Below, one piece after another: positions 9,840 to 19,019 of a stretch of DNA of 64,000 nucleotides; the first letter of the stretch is position 1, and the number at the start of each line of letters is the position of its first letter. Where the stretch lies: positions 868,001 to 932,000 of the forward strand of contig OZ220496.1 in NCBI GenBank assembly GCA_965116235.1, given 5' to 3'. This stretch comes from MPNP01 sp965116235. GTDB lineage: Bacteria; Pseudomonadota; Alphaproteobacteria; Rhodobacterales; Rhodobacteraceae. A program made the translations under genes and the position numbers. Below the pieces are notes generated by a model that was not told where the DNA came from, searched no databases, and saw only the letters and a list, made by a program, of their open reading frames with translations.

Positions 9840-10813
9840 ACCATGGCATTGTGCTAAACCACCACTCTTTGCCATTTGCCAGCAGAGAGGATGCGGATAA
9901 CGGATTGTTAGCATTTTTTAGAGTGCTTAGGGCTTGTCAAGCGTCAGGCTTGAGGATTCTGCTTTTAGACGAAGATCAAGACAGGTCATTGATGAGCCTT
10001 GAGTTGGCTCAGGGGTACTACGTGCGCACTTGGTACGATTATAACAAGAAAAATCCCACATCGATTGAACAGCGCCGGTTTTTTGACCGTGTTCGAACCA
10101 AGCAACCGCTATTTCAAGTGGTTGATCAGGAGAGTATTGATGATCGTGTTGAAGTTGGTTTGCTTGGCGAGAAAAAAGGAAGGCGAGTGCTCTTGGCTGC
10201 CTTCCACCTCAAGACCTTCCTTGCCAGTTTTGCCACCTCAATTCCTTGGTCCGAGTCTCATGTCGATGTTTGGGTTTTTGAACTGGGTGCAGAGCCCGAA
10301 CAAAAAGAGTGTGCACTTTTAAATCTTTGTGATGACGGTAGCATTGAAGTTCACAGAGGGGAACTGAACCGTAGGCGCGATGAACTGACCAGTTCTGCCA
10401 AAGATATTTGGCTCCGGCGAAAAGAGTTGTTTCCCCATTTGAGTTTACTTCAAGATCAAGTCGGTAAGGCTTTGCAAACTTGGTCGGATCGGTTAGATGT
10501 TTTGGTTAAGGCTCGAGATGCACTGAACATCTTAGAAAAATTTTGCGAGAGGTGGCAGGATAACAAGTATACCGACTACCGCCATAGCCATTTGAAAGAC
10601 TTGGGGCTTGCTGCGAAAGTGAGTGACGAATCATCGAGTGTGAATAAAGACCCCAAAAAGAGAGAGGAACGCCTTTTCTGGCTGGAAGATGGCCGTGAGG
10701 TTTATTGTGAAAGCCACGTTAAACTGCCTCATGGGTACCGGATGCATTTTTATCCAGATGCATCGGAGAAGCGTATTTATGTGGCGTACCTTGGGCCTCA
10801 TTTGACCTTGTGA
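9836..10813 (+). CDS. Unknown protein, third gene of the DUF262-ATPase cassette
   Basis: A 325-residue protein I do not recognise as a named family. The N-terminal third (LNHHSLPF...RILLLDEDQD) looks alpha/beta, the middle is helical and charged (about 175-270), and the last 45 residues have a compact beta-rich pattern: FWLEDGREVYCESHVKL then RMHFYPD...RIYVAYLGPHL. That ending recalls a short C-terminal module I associate with small toxin-like folds, but this is an impression only. The ATG overlaps the upstream stop by 4 bp. As the only gene of the trio without a known ATP-handling domain, it is the best candidate for effector. Confidence 0.7.
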   Translation: MNHGIVLNHHSLPFASREDADNGLLAFFRVLRACQASGLRILLLDEDQDRSLMSLELAQGYYVRTWYDYNKKNPTSIEQRRFFDRVRTKQPLFQVVDQESIDDRVEVGLLGEKKGRRVLLAAFHLKTFLASFATSIPWSESHVDVWVFELGAEPEQKECALLNLCDDGSIEVHRGELNRRRDELTSSAKDIWLRRKELFPHLSLLQDQVGKALQTWSDRLDVLVKARDALNILEKFCERWQDNKYTDYRHSHLKDLGLAAKVSDESSSVNKDPKKREERLFWLEDGREVYCESHVKLPHGYRMHFYPDASEKRIYVAYLGPHLTL

Positions 10814-11375
10814 ATAGAGAGTGTTTTGAAGAATGTGGATCAGCGGTTCGCTTCAACCATTAGGTGCTCGGACTTCAGGATTCAACATGGTCGACTTGTG
10901 TCGTGCTCTCTGTCAACAACCACGGTCGTAGTTGAGGTCCGTGATGCGTATATAATCAGCATTGGATATGTTGCGACGACCGAAAGTCGTTGAGCATATG
11001 GCACCAAAAATCGGAATCTTCTTACTTTGTGTTTGCCCATAGCGAAAGCAAGCCAGTTTGTCGTTCACGCAATCACGAGGTAGGCCAAGTAGGTAATGAG
11101 GGGACAAAATGGGTCATTCAACCGTAATTCAAATCTCCCGTACTATGGATATGATCCTTGTCAGGAAAGCGTGCAAGCAAACAGTTTTTGTATAAAATCA
11201 GGTTTTTGGCAGGCGTGTTTGTAGATCTACATATGCCGAGCGAATACAATGTTAATGTCATTGACAGTCTCGTGTTCCGGCTTTATCGCTTGTATTGAAG
11301 CGAAATGGAGCGGCGTGCTAACAGTAGTCCTCGATTGAGATTATCGAAAAGACTTGCTCCGGGAGGTGTGACTTT
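10814..11375. other. Non-coding flank on the right of the DUF262 cassette
   Basis: About 560 bp with no convincing gene. A 64-codon minus-strand frame at 10913-11107 has no family character. I looked for a tRNA or a repeat matching the left flank (6859-7585) that could mark island ends and found neither. The end of the region holds the ribosome binding site GGAGG at 11362-11366 for the next gene. Confidence 0.4.
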
Positions 11376-12926
11376 ATGCTAGGCACAAGGCGAGGAAGAA
11401 GCGGTGGCCGATCGGCCAACCTGAAATCGCGAAGCACCAGACTGTTTGAGCAGCTGGAGTGGCGACTCCCTGTCAATCCGGATCATCCAACCGAACCCCT
11501 CGATGAAGAGGGGGTTCAGAAAATTCACGAAACCGGTCTTCGTATCATGGAAGAAATTGGGATTGTGTTTCTGAATGAAGAGGCCGTCGAGATATTCAAG
11601 GAGGCTGGATGCAAGGTTGAGGGCAACAATGTCAAGCTGGATCGGGAATTTGTCATGGAGATGGTGAACCGTTGCCCCAAATCGTTCACTCTGACGCCGA
11701 GGAATCCGGAACGGGAATTGATCGTCGGCGACAAGTACATTCTCTTCGGCAATGTATCGTCGCCTCCCAACAGCTGGGATTTGGACAATGGCAAACAGGT
11801 CGCCGGCCAAGAGATGTTTCGCAACCTGCTGAAGCTCTCGCAGTATTTCAACTGTATCCACCTGGCCTGCGGATATCCGGTTGAGCCGGTCGACATTCAC
11901 CCTTCGGTGCGGCATCTCGATTGTCTTTACGACAAGCTGACCCTGACCGACAAGGTGTGTCATGCTTATTCTCTGGGCACGGAACGAGTCGAAGACGTGA
12001 TGGAGATGGTCAGGATTGCGGCTAATCTCACGCCTGAGGAGTTCAGGCAAAAACCCAGAATGTTTACCAACATCAATTCGACCTCTCCTCTCAAGCATGA
12101 CTGGCCCATGATGGATGGAGCCATGAGGATGGCCCGCAACAATCAGGTTGTCATTGTCACCCCATTCACGCTGGCCGGAGCCATGGCTCCGGTAACCCTG
12201 GCGGGAGCGGTGGCTCTGTCCATGGCCGAGGGCCTGGCGGCCATTGCATTGTTGCAATACATCAACCCCGGAACCCCAGTCGTATTTGGAACCTTCACTT
12301 CCAATGTCGATCTGCGTTCGGGTGCACCGGCCTTCGGTACTCCCGAATACATCCGAGCCACTCAGATGACTGGGCAACTGTGTCGCTTTTACGGCTTGCC
12401 ACTGCGCTCGACCAATGCTTGCACGGCCAATGTCCCCGATGGTCAGGCCATGTGGGAAAGCTTGAATTCAATGTGGGCCACTGTTCAATCCGGGACTCAC
12501 ATTGTATATCATTCAGCCGGCTGGCTGGAAGGCGGGTTGATTGCCAGCCCGGAAAAGTTTGTGATGGATTGCGAAACACTCCAGCAATTTCTGCGCTATT
12601 TCGAAACCGAACTGTCAGCCACGAACACGTCAGACCTGGCTTTTGACGCGATCAGGGAAGTGGGATCGTCCGGCCACTACTTCGGGGCTTCACACACTCA
12701 GGAAAGGTATACGACGGCCTTTTACGAGCCATTTCTGAGCAATTGGCAGAACTATGAGGCATTTGAGCTGGACGGTGGCATCTGGACAGCGGAAAGAGCA
12801 AACAAGATTTACAAGGGCATAATCGCCGAGTTTGAACCCCCGCCCATGGACGTTGCCACCCAGGAAGAACTCAAGGCGTTTGTCGACAGGCGCAAGGCCG
12901 AGGGTGGTGCACCAACGGACTTCTGA
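11376..12926 (+). CDS. MttB-family (trimethylamine/glycine betaine-type) methyltransferase without pyrrolysine
   Basis: Members of this family move a methyl group from a quaternary or tertiary amine to a corrinoid protein. The 516-residue frame reads through without an amber codon, so it belongs to the non-pyrrolysine branch, for which glycine betaine and related substrates are known. Family-like stretches include NPDHPTEPLDEEGVQKIHE near the N-terminus, NINSTSPL, TPFTLAGAMAPVTLAGA and GTPEYIRATQM. A clear GGAGG lies 10 bp before the ATG. No corrinoid protein or activase gene is nearby, so the substrate and partner are unknown. Confidence 0.85.
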   Translation: MLGTRRGRSGGRSANLKSRSTRLFEQLEWRLPVNPDHPTEPLDEEGVQKIHETGLRIMEEIGIVFLNEEAVEIFKEAGCKVEGNNVKLDREFVMEMVNRCPKSFTLTPRNPERELIVGDKYILFGNVSSPPNSWDLDNGKQVAGQEMFRNLLKLSQYFNCIHLACGYPVEPVDIHPSVRHLDCLYDKLTLTDKVCHAYSLGTERVEDVMEMVRIAANLTPEEFRQKPRMFTNINSTSPLKHDWPMMDGAMRMARNNQVVIVTPFTLAGAMAPVTLAGAVALSMAEGLAAIALLQYINPGTPVVFGTFTSNVDLRSGAPAFGTPEYIRATQMTGQLCRFYGLPLRSTNACTANVPDGQAMWESLNSMWATVQSGTHIVYHSAGWLEGGLIASPEKFVMDCETLQQFLRYFETELSATNTSDLAFDAIREVGSSGHYFGASHTQERYTTAFYEPFLSNWQNYEAFELDGGIWTAERANKIYKGIIAEFEPPPMDVATQEELKAFVDRRKAEGGAPTDF

Positions 12927-12945
12927 CGGCGAGTGTCAGCCAGTT

Positions 12946-14160
12946 TCAGATGATCATTGACGACAAAGGATGCTCGGAGATTGGAAAATCTTCAAATACC
13001 CGATTATGGGTGTCGTAGCATCGAACAAAGCGGGCTCTGGCAGGGAGCTCAGACAGGTTTGGAGCGCCGAGATATGTGCAGGTGCTCCGCAGTCCCCCCA
13101 AGAGGTCATGGATGGTCTCCTCCAGCGAAAACCTGAATGGGAGCAGAACTTCCCGCCCTTCGCTCGTTTTCCATGGCTGCATGCCATCAAAGTGTTTTTC
13201 ATTGGCCACCTGGGAACTCATGCCGTAGAATTCAACAAACTTGCTTTGCCTGACCAGAGGCTGGCCATTCTCAAGTATTTCGCCAGTCTGAAATGTCCGG
13301 GTTACTACACGACCGCCACCCTCACGATGGCCGGCCAGCATACCGCCCAGCATCGTAAATCCGGCTCCGGTTGCAATGGCCTTGGCGACATCTCCTGGAC
13401 ACGTGCAACCTCCGTCGGCAACGATGTCCACACCCGCCTCACGAGCGGCCTGTCCGCACTCCAGCACGGCTGAGAACTGCGGATAACCAACACCGGTCTT
13501 GATTCTGGTTTCACACACGCTTCCCGGCCCTATTCCTATTTTGATCAGGTCGGCGCCGGCCTGGGCCAAAGCCAAGGTTTGCTCGGGCGTCACGACATTC
13601 CCGGCCATGATGACCACATGGGGAAAGGCATCCCTGAAATCGGCCAGAAACTTCACGAATCGCTCGGTATGCCCATTGGCAACATCAAGGCAAACAAACT
13701 TCATGGGTCCGGCGGCTTCATTGACCTGTGCGAACGTGTCGCGATCCAATTCACGAAGCCCAACCGTGATGGCACAAAAATCTCTGCGAAGTGGATCAGC
13801 GTCAAAAAATTCAATGAGTTCTTCAGCCGTGTACGACTTGATCAGGCAAGTGAAGATCCGATGCTTGAGAAGCGCCTTGGCCATTTCAAGTGTTCCAACC
13901 CCATCCATGTTCGCTGCCATGATCGGGATGCCGTCATAAACGATCGAGGGGTGTTTGGCAAACTCGACGCGACAATGCAGATTCACGTCCTTGCGGCTAG
14001 ACACGGGTGTCCTGGTACCGGGAACCAGCAATACATTGCCATAATCAAGCTTGGTGTCATAAACTTCCAAATTCTGCAATGCAGGAACGGCCGTCTGACC
14101 CGAATTGACGGACCCGAACGTCCCATTCTGGCTGGAAGCTGGTCTGAAATTAGTGTCCAT
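12946..14160 (-). CDS. guaC: GMP reductase
   Basis: NADPH-dependent conversion of GMP to IMP and ammonia. The (beta/alpha)8 protein has NMDGVGT near residue 84, the catalytic loop GPGSVCETR with C216, then DGGCTCPGDVAKA and the GGMLAGHREGGG phosphate-binding loop. At 404 residues it is longer than the about 347 of E. coli GuaC; the first 30 residues are polar and not conserved, so the true start may be internal. It converges with the MttB-family gene, with 19 bp between stops. Confidence 0.92.
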   Translation of the reverse strand: MDTNFRPASSQNGTFGSVNSGQTAVPALQNLEVYDTKLDYGNVLLVPGTRTPVSSRKDVNLHCRVEFAKHPSIVYDGIPIMAANMDGVGTLEMAKALLKHRIFTCLIKSYTAEELIEFFDADPLRRDFCAITVGLRELDRDTFAQVNEAAGPMKFVCLDVANGHTERFVKFLADFRDAFPHVVIMAGNVVTPEQTLALAQAGADLIKIGIGPGSVCETRIKTGVGYPQFSAVLECGQAAREAGVDIVADGGCTCPGDVAKAIATGAGFTMLGGMLAGHREGGGRVVTRTFQTGEILENGQPLVRQSKFVEFYGMSSQVANEKHFDGMQPWKTSEGREVLLPFRFSLEETIHDLLGGLRSTCTYLGAPNLSELPARARFVRCYDTHNRVFEDFPISEHPLSSMII

Positions 14161-14402
14161 GGTCCTCCGATCCCTTGAATGCGCAAAGGCGAAAGACAGA
14201 CCGATCAGACCCGGCGAGGCACAAACGGCTTATTCCGGTTGCTTCGTTCCCTCGCGTTTGCACATTATCCCTATACATTTCTGGATGAGAAATCAAGAGC
14301 GAAATGCAATAAACCCTGCTGATTTTAGAGGAACCTTCGCTGTCCGAAAAAAACGGACCGTCGATACAAGCTCAAGCCGCGGACCTTTTCGATTCCCGGT
14401 GG

Positions 14403-15044
14403 TCAGTTTTTGTCTGGAACGGTTGGCCTTTGAACGAGCAACCGCTGTGAAATGACCTTGAATGGAATCAGCAGCAAAAGGGCAAGGGTCAACTTTACGG
14501 CAAGATCAGCGATCGCCAGACTGGTCCAGTAAGGCAACTGGGGCCCGATCCCAAGAAGCATTGTTGTGTCGTTGGCCCAGGCAGTTGTGACATCGGGTTC
14601 CAAAAAAGCAAGCTGACTCGAAAAGGCGATGAAGAAAAACAGAAAGGTGTCCATGGTGGAGCCAATCAGCGTGGACACCAGAGGTGCCTTCCACCAAATC
14701 TCTTGACGAAGCCGATCAAAGATGGTGACATCAAGGAGTTGGGCAACCAAAAATGCCACACCAGACCCGACTGCAATGCGAAGAGTGACCAGCGGCCCGT
14801 AGGGGCTGGAAATCTGCGAACCGATGAGAGAACAGGCCACACCCGCCATGAAACCCGCCACGATGACCTTTCGTGCTGCAACGGGCCCGTGGATTCGGTT
14901 CATCAAGTCGGTGACAAGAAAGGCCACAGGATACACGAAGGCACCCCAGGTCAACCATTCGCCAACCAGAAACTGAACGAGAATGTTGGACGCAACGACA
15001 GTTGTCGCCATCGCCAGAATGCCAATGGCTATGGGTCTGTTCAT
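14403..15044 (-). CDS. YhhQ-family queuosine precursor transporter
   Basis: Integral membrane protein of 213 residues with about six hydrophobic segments and the family signature VYPVAFLVTDLMNRIHGP near residues 37-54 plus STMDTFLFFF. YhhQ proteins import queuosine precursors (preQ0/preQ1) for tRNA modification. I looked upstream for a preQ1 riboswitch and could not build one. Functional naming rests on the family signature. Confidence 0.85.
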   Translation of the reverse strand: MNRPIAIGILAMATTVVASNILVQFLVGEWLTWGAFVYPVAFLVTDLMNRIHGPVAARKVIVAGFMAGVACSLIGSQISSPYGPLVTLRIAVGSGVAFLVAQLLDVTIFDRLRQEIWWKAPLVSTLIGSTMDTFLFFFIAFSSQLAFLEPDVTTAWANDTTMLLGIGPQLPYWTSLAIADLAVKLTLALLLLIPFKVISQRLLVQRPTVPDKN

Positions 15045-15249
15045 GTGAGTTTACTGGAGATGTTCAGTTGAAAATAACGGCTGATGTGCTTGGATAGAGG
15101 CAGGCCCAATCAAGGGAAAGTTCCGCATGATCGGCAATTGACTGGAATATGACTTCAAGATGCCCGGCCACGAAGACGGGATGCGGACCCGAAAGTCAGA
15201 CCGAACCAGACCCATGCAAGTGGGCAATCGAAAGGACGAGGAAACGGCA

Positions 15250-16434
15250 TCACATTCCGGAATCGACCATGGCTTTGGCCATATACGGAACGGATTCCTC
15301 GGTTAGGCCGGCAACGTTGATACGGCCGTCACCAACGAGATATACGCCATGGTCATTACGCATGGTCTGAACCTGTTCTGGCGTGCACCCCAGCAACGAA
15401 AACATCCCTTTGTGGGACCTGATAAAGCCAAATCGGTCTGAACCAGTCAATTGCCGCAGCTCATTTGACAAGGAAGTGCGGAGCCTTTGGAGATGGAGCC
15501 GAATGTGGGTCAGTTCAGCCCGCCAGTTTTGCGCCAGCGCTGCATCGTTCAGGATCATGGTAACCAGCCGTGCCCCATGATCAGGAGGGAATGAAATGCT
15601 CTGCCGATTCAGAAAGGCCCCGATACCCTGAACCGTGTCCCGGGTCTTGCTGTCCTGGGCGACGGCAATGAGGATTCCCGTCCGTTCGCGGTACAGGCCA
15701 AAATTTTTGGAACAGCTGGATGCGATCAGGGTTTCAGGACATTTGGCCGCAATCATGCGTGTGGCCTTGACATCCTCTTCAAGTCCTTCCCCGAACCCTT
15801 GGTAGGCGAGATCGATGATCGGGTTGATTTCTCTTGCCAGGAGAAATTCTCCGAGTTCCTGCCATTGCGAGTCGTTCAGGTCGGCACCGGTCGGATTGTG
15901 GCAACACCCATGCAAGACAATGGCGTCTCCGGGTTGAGTGTCCTGCAAGTCACTCATCATGTGGCCGAAATCCGGAGTTTTGGAATCGTAATCAAAATAG
16001 CGATAATCCCTTTGGTTCATGCCAGCGAAGTTCAGCATGGACCTATGGCTTGGCCAACTTGGATCGGGTACCCATACCGTGCAGCGGGGTGAAGCCAACC
16101 GGGTCATTTCAAACGACATGCGAACGGCACCGGAGCCGCCGGTCGTATGAGCGGCGGCTATCCGGTCGCGGGAGACAGAATCGCCCAGAACCAGGTCGAT
16201 CATCGCATCATGGTATGCGGAATCCCCGGCCAAGGCGGTATAGGCCTTTGTATCTTCAGTCTCCCACAGGGTTTTCTCAGCCTGCTTGACGGCATCCATG
16301 ATCGGCGTGATGCCACGGGCATCGCGATAGACGCCAACGCCAAGGTCAATTTTTTGGCTCCGGGGGTCGTCCCTGAACAGCTGAATGAGCTGAATTATCT
16401 TGTCTGGCGGTTGGGGGGTAAGTGCATTGAACAT
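15250..16434 (-). CDS. Aromatic amino acid / aspartate aminotransferase (TyrB/AspC type)
   Basis: PLP-dependent class I aminotransferase of 394 residues, normal length for the Ia subgroup. It shows HNPTGADL (N180 contacts PLP), DLAYQGFGEG at about 208-217, the Schiff-base lysine K243 in SSCSKNFGLYRERTG and a C-terminal RINVAGL with the carboxylate-binding Arg. These are the marks of the AspC/TyrB branch that uses aspartate, phenylalanine and tyrosine with 2-oxoglutarate. It follows sseA on the same strand. Confidence 0.9.
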   Translation of the reverse strand: MFNALTPQPPDKIIQLIQLFRDDPRSQKIDLGVGVYRDARGITPIMDAVKQAEKTLWETEDTKAYTALAGDSAYHDAMIDLVLGDSVSRDRIAAAHTTGGSGAVRMSFEMTRLASPRCTVWVPDPSWPSHRSMLNFAGMNQRDYRYFDYDSKTPDFGHMMSDLQDTQPGDAIVLHGCCHNPTGADLNDSQWQELGEFLLAREINPIIDLAYQGFGEGLEEDVKATRMIAAKCPETLIASSCSKNFGLYRERTGILIAVAQDSKTRDTVQGIGAFLNRQSISFPPDHGARLVTMILNDAALAQNWRAELTHIRLHLQRLRTSLSNELRQLTGSDRFGFIRSHKGMFSLLGCTPEQVQTMRNDHGVYLVGDGRINVAGLTEESVPYMAKAMVDSGM

Positions 16435-16500
16435 CGGAAGGATCCTTTGCAGTGAAGATTATTGAACCGTCGAAGTGGTCTACTGTTTTATGGGAATGTT

Positions 16501-17328
16501 CTACCGGTTCCCCCAGTCTGCCCATGAACCATCGTACAGTGAGTGATTGTGGTGACCAAGCAGTGTCAGGGCCAAACTCAGGATTGCAGCTGTAACTCCA
16601 GATCCGCAAGTGGTTATTATGGGTTTTGCAAGATCAACCCCGGCGGCCTCAAAAGCTTTTCTGATAACGGGCAACTCCTTGAAGGTGCCGTCTCTGTTCA
16701 GCAGTTTCTGAAAGGGCAGATTCTTCGAATTGGGAATGCTTCCAGCCCGAAGTCCCTTTCTGGGTTCGGGTGCCAGTCCCATGAACCGTCCGCTCGAACG
16801 CGCGTCCACGATGACCGCGGTGCATTCGGACGAAGCCTTTTCAACCTCCTCATAGGATTTGACAAGGTGCGATTGCTTGCGCACGATGAGATGCCGTTCG
16901 GTTCTGCGTGATGGCCGATCCTCGACGGGGCGGTTTTCGGCCTGCCACTTCTTGAATCCTCCGTCAAGAACGGCAACATCATCGTGTCCCATCAACTTGA
17001 ACAGCCACCAGGCACGAGCGGCCGAGAATATTCCGGCGGTATCGTAAACGACAATGTGATGACCGCTGCCGATTCCCATCCTTCTGACCTGGGATGAGAA
17101 CTGTTCAGCCGGTGGAGCCATGTGGGGCAGAGGCGAGGATTTGTCTGATATGGCATCAATGTCGAAGTACACGGCCCCAGGAATGTGTTCCTTGCTGTAC
17201 TCCTCGGCCGGATTTCGCTTGTCGGCAGGCAAATACCACGACGCGTCCAGAATCCTGACATCCGGATCGTCAAGATGCTCGGCCAGCCACTCGGTTGAAA
17301 CCAGGATTTTCGGATCATTATGAGTCAT
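16501..17328 (-). CDS. sseA: 3-mercaptopyruvate sulfurtransferase
   Basis: Two tandem rhodanese domains in 275 residues. The first (about 8-130) has lost its active cysteine; the second carries the catalytic loop CGSGVTA with C241, the CG[S/T]GVT form of mercaptopyruvate sulfurtransferases rather than thiosulfate-specific rhodaneses. Linker motif GHIPGA-like (KEHIPGAVYFD) at 47-57 is conserved. It produces sulfane sulfur from mercaptopyruvate, presumably in the cytoplasm since no signal peptide is present. Confidence 0.92.
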   Translation of the reverse strand: MTHNDPKILVSTEWLAEHLDDPDVRILDASWYLPADKRNPAEEYSKEHIPGAVYFDIDAISDKSSPLPHMAPPAEQFSSQVRRMGIGSGHHIVVYDTAGIFSAARAWWLFKLMGHDDVAVLDGGFKKWQAENRPVEDRPSRRTERHLIVRKQSHLVKSYEEVEKASSECTAVIVDARSSGRFMGLAPEPRKGLRAGSIPNSKNLPFQKLLNRDGTFKELPVIRKAFEAAGVDLAKPIITTCGSGVTAAILSLALTLLGHHNHSLYDGSWADWGNR

Positions 17329-17388
17329 TTTATACCACCGGAAGAGGCGTCATGGACCAGTTTTAGTTCAATACATCCGCACGTGCAA

Positions 17389-17871
17389 TCACCCGCGTTT
17401 CAATAATCGATTCTGTTGGCGATTCCAGTCCCTCTTTTGTTGAACCTGACGTTTGTCCACCATCTTCTTTCCCTTGGCCACCCCGATCTTGATCTTGATC
17501 TTGCCCGTGTGATTGAAATACAGGACCAAGGGTACAAGGGTTTTCCCCTCTCGTCGGGTTTGCGACCACAGCTTGCCCAGTTCCCTTTTTGAAACCAGCA
17601 ACTTGCGTTTGCGCCGCTCATCGTGATGCGAGTATCCGGCCTTGTCGTACGGTGCTATGGAACTGTTGATCAGCCACAGCTCCTGATTTTCGACCGAAGC
17701 GTAACTCTCGGCAATGTTGCCCTGTGAGTTCCTAAGCGACTTGACTTCGGTTCCGTAAAGCGCGATGCCGCACTCAAGTTCGCTTTCAACATGATAGTCA
17801 TGCCGAGCTCGCCGATTGACGGCGATAACCGTATAGTTCTTGTCGTCCGAAGATTTGGTCATGGCTTGCAA
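17389..17871 (-). CDS. smpB: SsrA-binding protein SmpB
   Basis: SmpB binds tmRNA and brings it to stalled ribosomes for trans-translation. The protein has the oligonucleotide-binding barrel with RRARHDYHVE, the highly conserved GTEVKSLR and the basic C-terminal tail KGKKMVDKRQVQQKRDWNRQ that inserts into the mRNA channel. The start may be the fourth codon (ATG 17862), since the family begins near MTKSS. It lies downstream of dapA on the same strand, a common alphaproteobacterial arrangement. Confidence 0.95.
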   Translation of the reverse strand: MQAMTKSSDDKNYTVIAVNRRARHDYHVESELECGIALYGTEVKSLRNSQGNIAESYASVENQELWLINSSIAPYDKAGYSHHDERRKRKLLVSKRELGKLWSQTRREGKTLVPLVLYFNHTGKIKIKIGVAKGKKMVDKRQVQQKRDWNRQQNRLLKRG

Positions 17872-18032
17872 GACAGGTCTGCTTGGTCAGTGCCGTTTCA
17901 TCCTTGAAGCGACCGATGCGCCAGAAAGAGGAACTGTCGGTTGAATTGGCGTTGACAGGCCGGATGTCCAGCCTCACGAGAGAAATTCCAGAGAGAATCC
18001 CTTCCGTCTTCACTCCGTGCCGTCCCGTGCGC

Positions 18033-18908
18033 TCACTCAATCACTCCAGCCCATCGCATGGCCCTAATAATTTTGTCTTTGGTGCCCGGGGTAAGCGGCA
18101 CAAGTGGCAAGCGAACGTCTTCGGAGCATCGGCCTAGCACCGAAAGCCCAAATTTTGCTCCCGCCAGCCCCGGTTCAATGAAAATCGCCTCGTGCAGGGG
18201 CAACAGCTGTCCCTGCAGCTTCAAGGCCTTAGGATAGTCATTGGCCAAGGTTGCCTGTTGAAACTCGCTGCATAACCGCGGTGCAACATTGGCCGTGACC
18301 GAGATGCAACCTCGCCCGCCATGGGCATTGAAGCCGAGAGCGGAAGCATCTTCACCGGACAGCTGGATGAAGTCCTCGCCACAGGCCTCTCTCTGCTTGG
18401 AAACCCGGACGACATCGCCGGTGGCATCCTTGACCCCGATGATGCGAGGTAACTGGGCCAGCTCTCCCATGGTTTCCGGCGTCATGTCGATGACTGAGCG
18501 CCCCGGTATGTTGTAAATGATAATGGGTATGTTGCTGTTGTCGTGGAGGGACACGAAGTGCCTGTAGAGACCGGCCTGATTGGGCTTGTTGTAATAGGGC
18601 GTCACAACTAGGGCGGCATCGGCCCCGGCTTCTTGGGCCGATTGGACAAGCCCAATCGCTTCGGCTGTGGAGTTTGAACCGGCCCCCGCGATGACAGGGA
18701 TCCGTCCGGCGGCGGCCTTGACGACCGCCTTGACGACCTGCTCGTGCTCATCATGAGTCAAGGTCGGGCTTTCACCTGTGGTGCCGACGGGAACGACGGC
18801 ACTCGAACCCTGTTCAACATGCCAGTCGACAAGAGCCTTGAGAACAGTCCAGTCGATGGCCTCGCCCTTGAAAGGGGTCACCAATGCCGGAATCGAACCG
18901 CTGAACAT
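18033..18908 (-). CDS. dapA: 4-hydroxy-tetrahydrodipicolinate synthase
   Basis: DapA condenses pyruvate with aspartate semialdehyde, the first committed step to lysine and diaminopimelate. The 291-residue barrel has GTTGE at 42-46, Y132 in IIYNIPGR and the Schiff-base lysine K160 in IIGVKDATG. Length is typical. It is divergent from the Slt-type transglycosylase gene, whose product also acts on peptidoglycan. Confidence 0.95.
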   Translation of the reverse strand: MFSGSIPALVTPFKGEAIDWTVLKALVDWHVEQGSSAVVPVGTTGESPTLTHDEHEQVVKAVVKAAAGRIPVIAGAGSNSTAEAIGLVQSAQEAGADAALVVTPYYNKPNQAGLYRHFVSLHDNSNIPIIIYNIPGRSVIDMTPETMGELAQLPRIIGVKDATGDVVRVSKQREACGEDFIQLSGEDASALGFNAHGGRGCISVTANVAPRLCSEFQQATLANDYPKALKLQGQLLPLHEAIFIEPGLAGAKFGLSVLGRCSEDVRLPLVPLTPGTKDKIIRAMRWAGVIE

Positions 18909-18948
18909 TTCTTACTCCACAAAAGGGGCGCCACCTGTTCTTGTCATT

Positions 18949-18977
18949 TTGACACGACCAGACTATTGATATAAGGA
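18949..18977 (+). promoter_or_regulatory. Putative sigma-70 promoter of the transglycosylase gene
   Basis: A perfect TTGACA at 18949-18954 is followed after 17 bp by TAAGGA (18972-18977); TATAAG at 18970-18975 with a 15-bp spacer is the alternative -10. It sits 40-70 bp before the ATG at 19020 in the divergent dapA gap. Confidence 0.4.
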
Positions 18978-19019
18978 TAATAAGCAATTTTTCGAGCAGT
19001 TTACAATCCTGATTTGACC

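Noticed and set aside
10913..11107. 64-codon minus-strand frame considered as a transposase remnant
   Set aside because: No DDE motif or similarity to a known transposase is recognisable.
11093..11145. T-arm-like stretch considered as part of a tRNA
   Set aside because: No acceptor stem, anticodon arm or D arm could be built around it.
6859..11375. Direct repeats that could mark island ends around the DUF262 cassette
   Set aside because: No matching repeat, tRNA or integrase was found in the two flanks.
15045..15249. Possible preQ1 riboswitch ahead of the YhhQ gene
   Set aside because: The conserved A-rich tail and stem of known preQ1 classes were not found.
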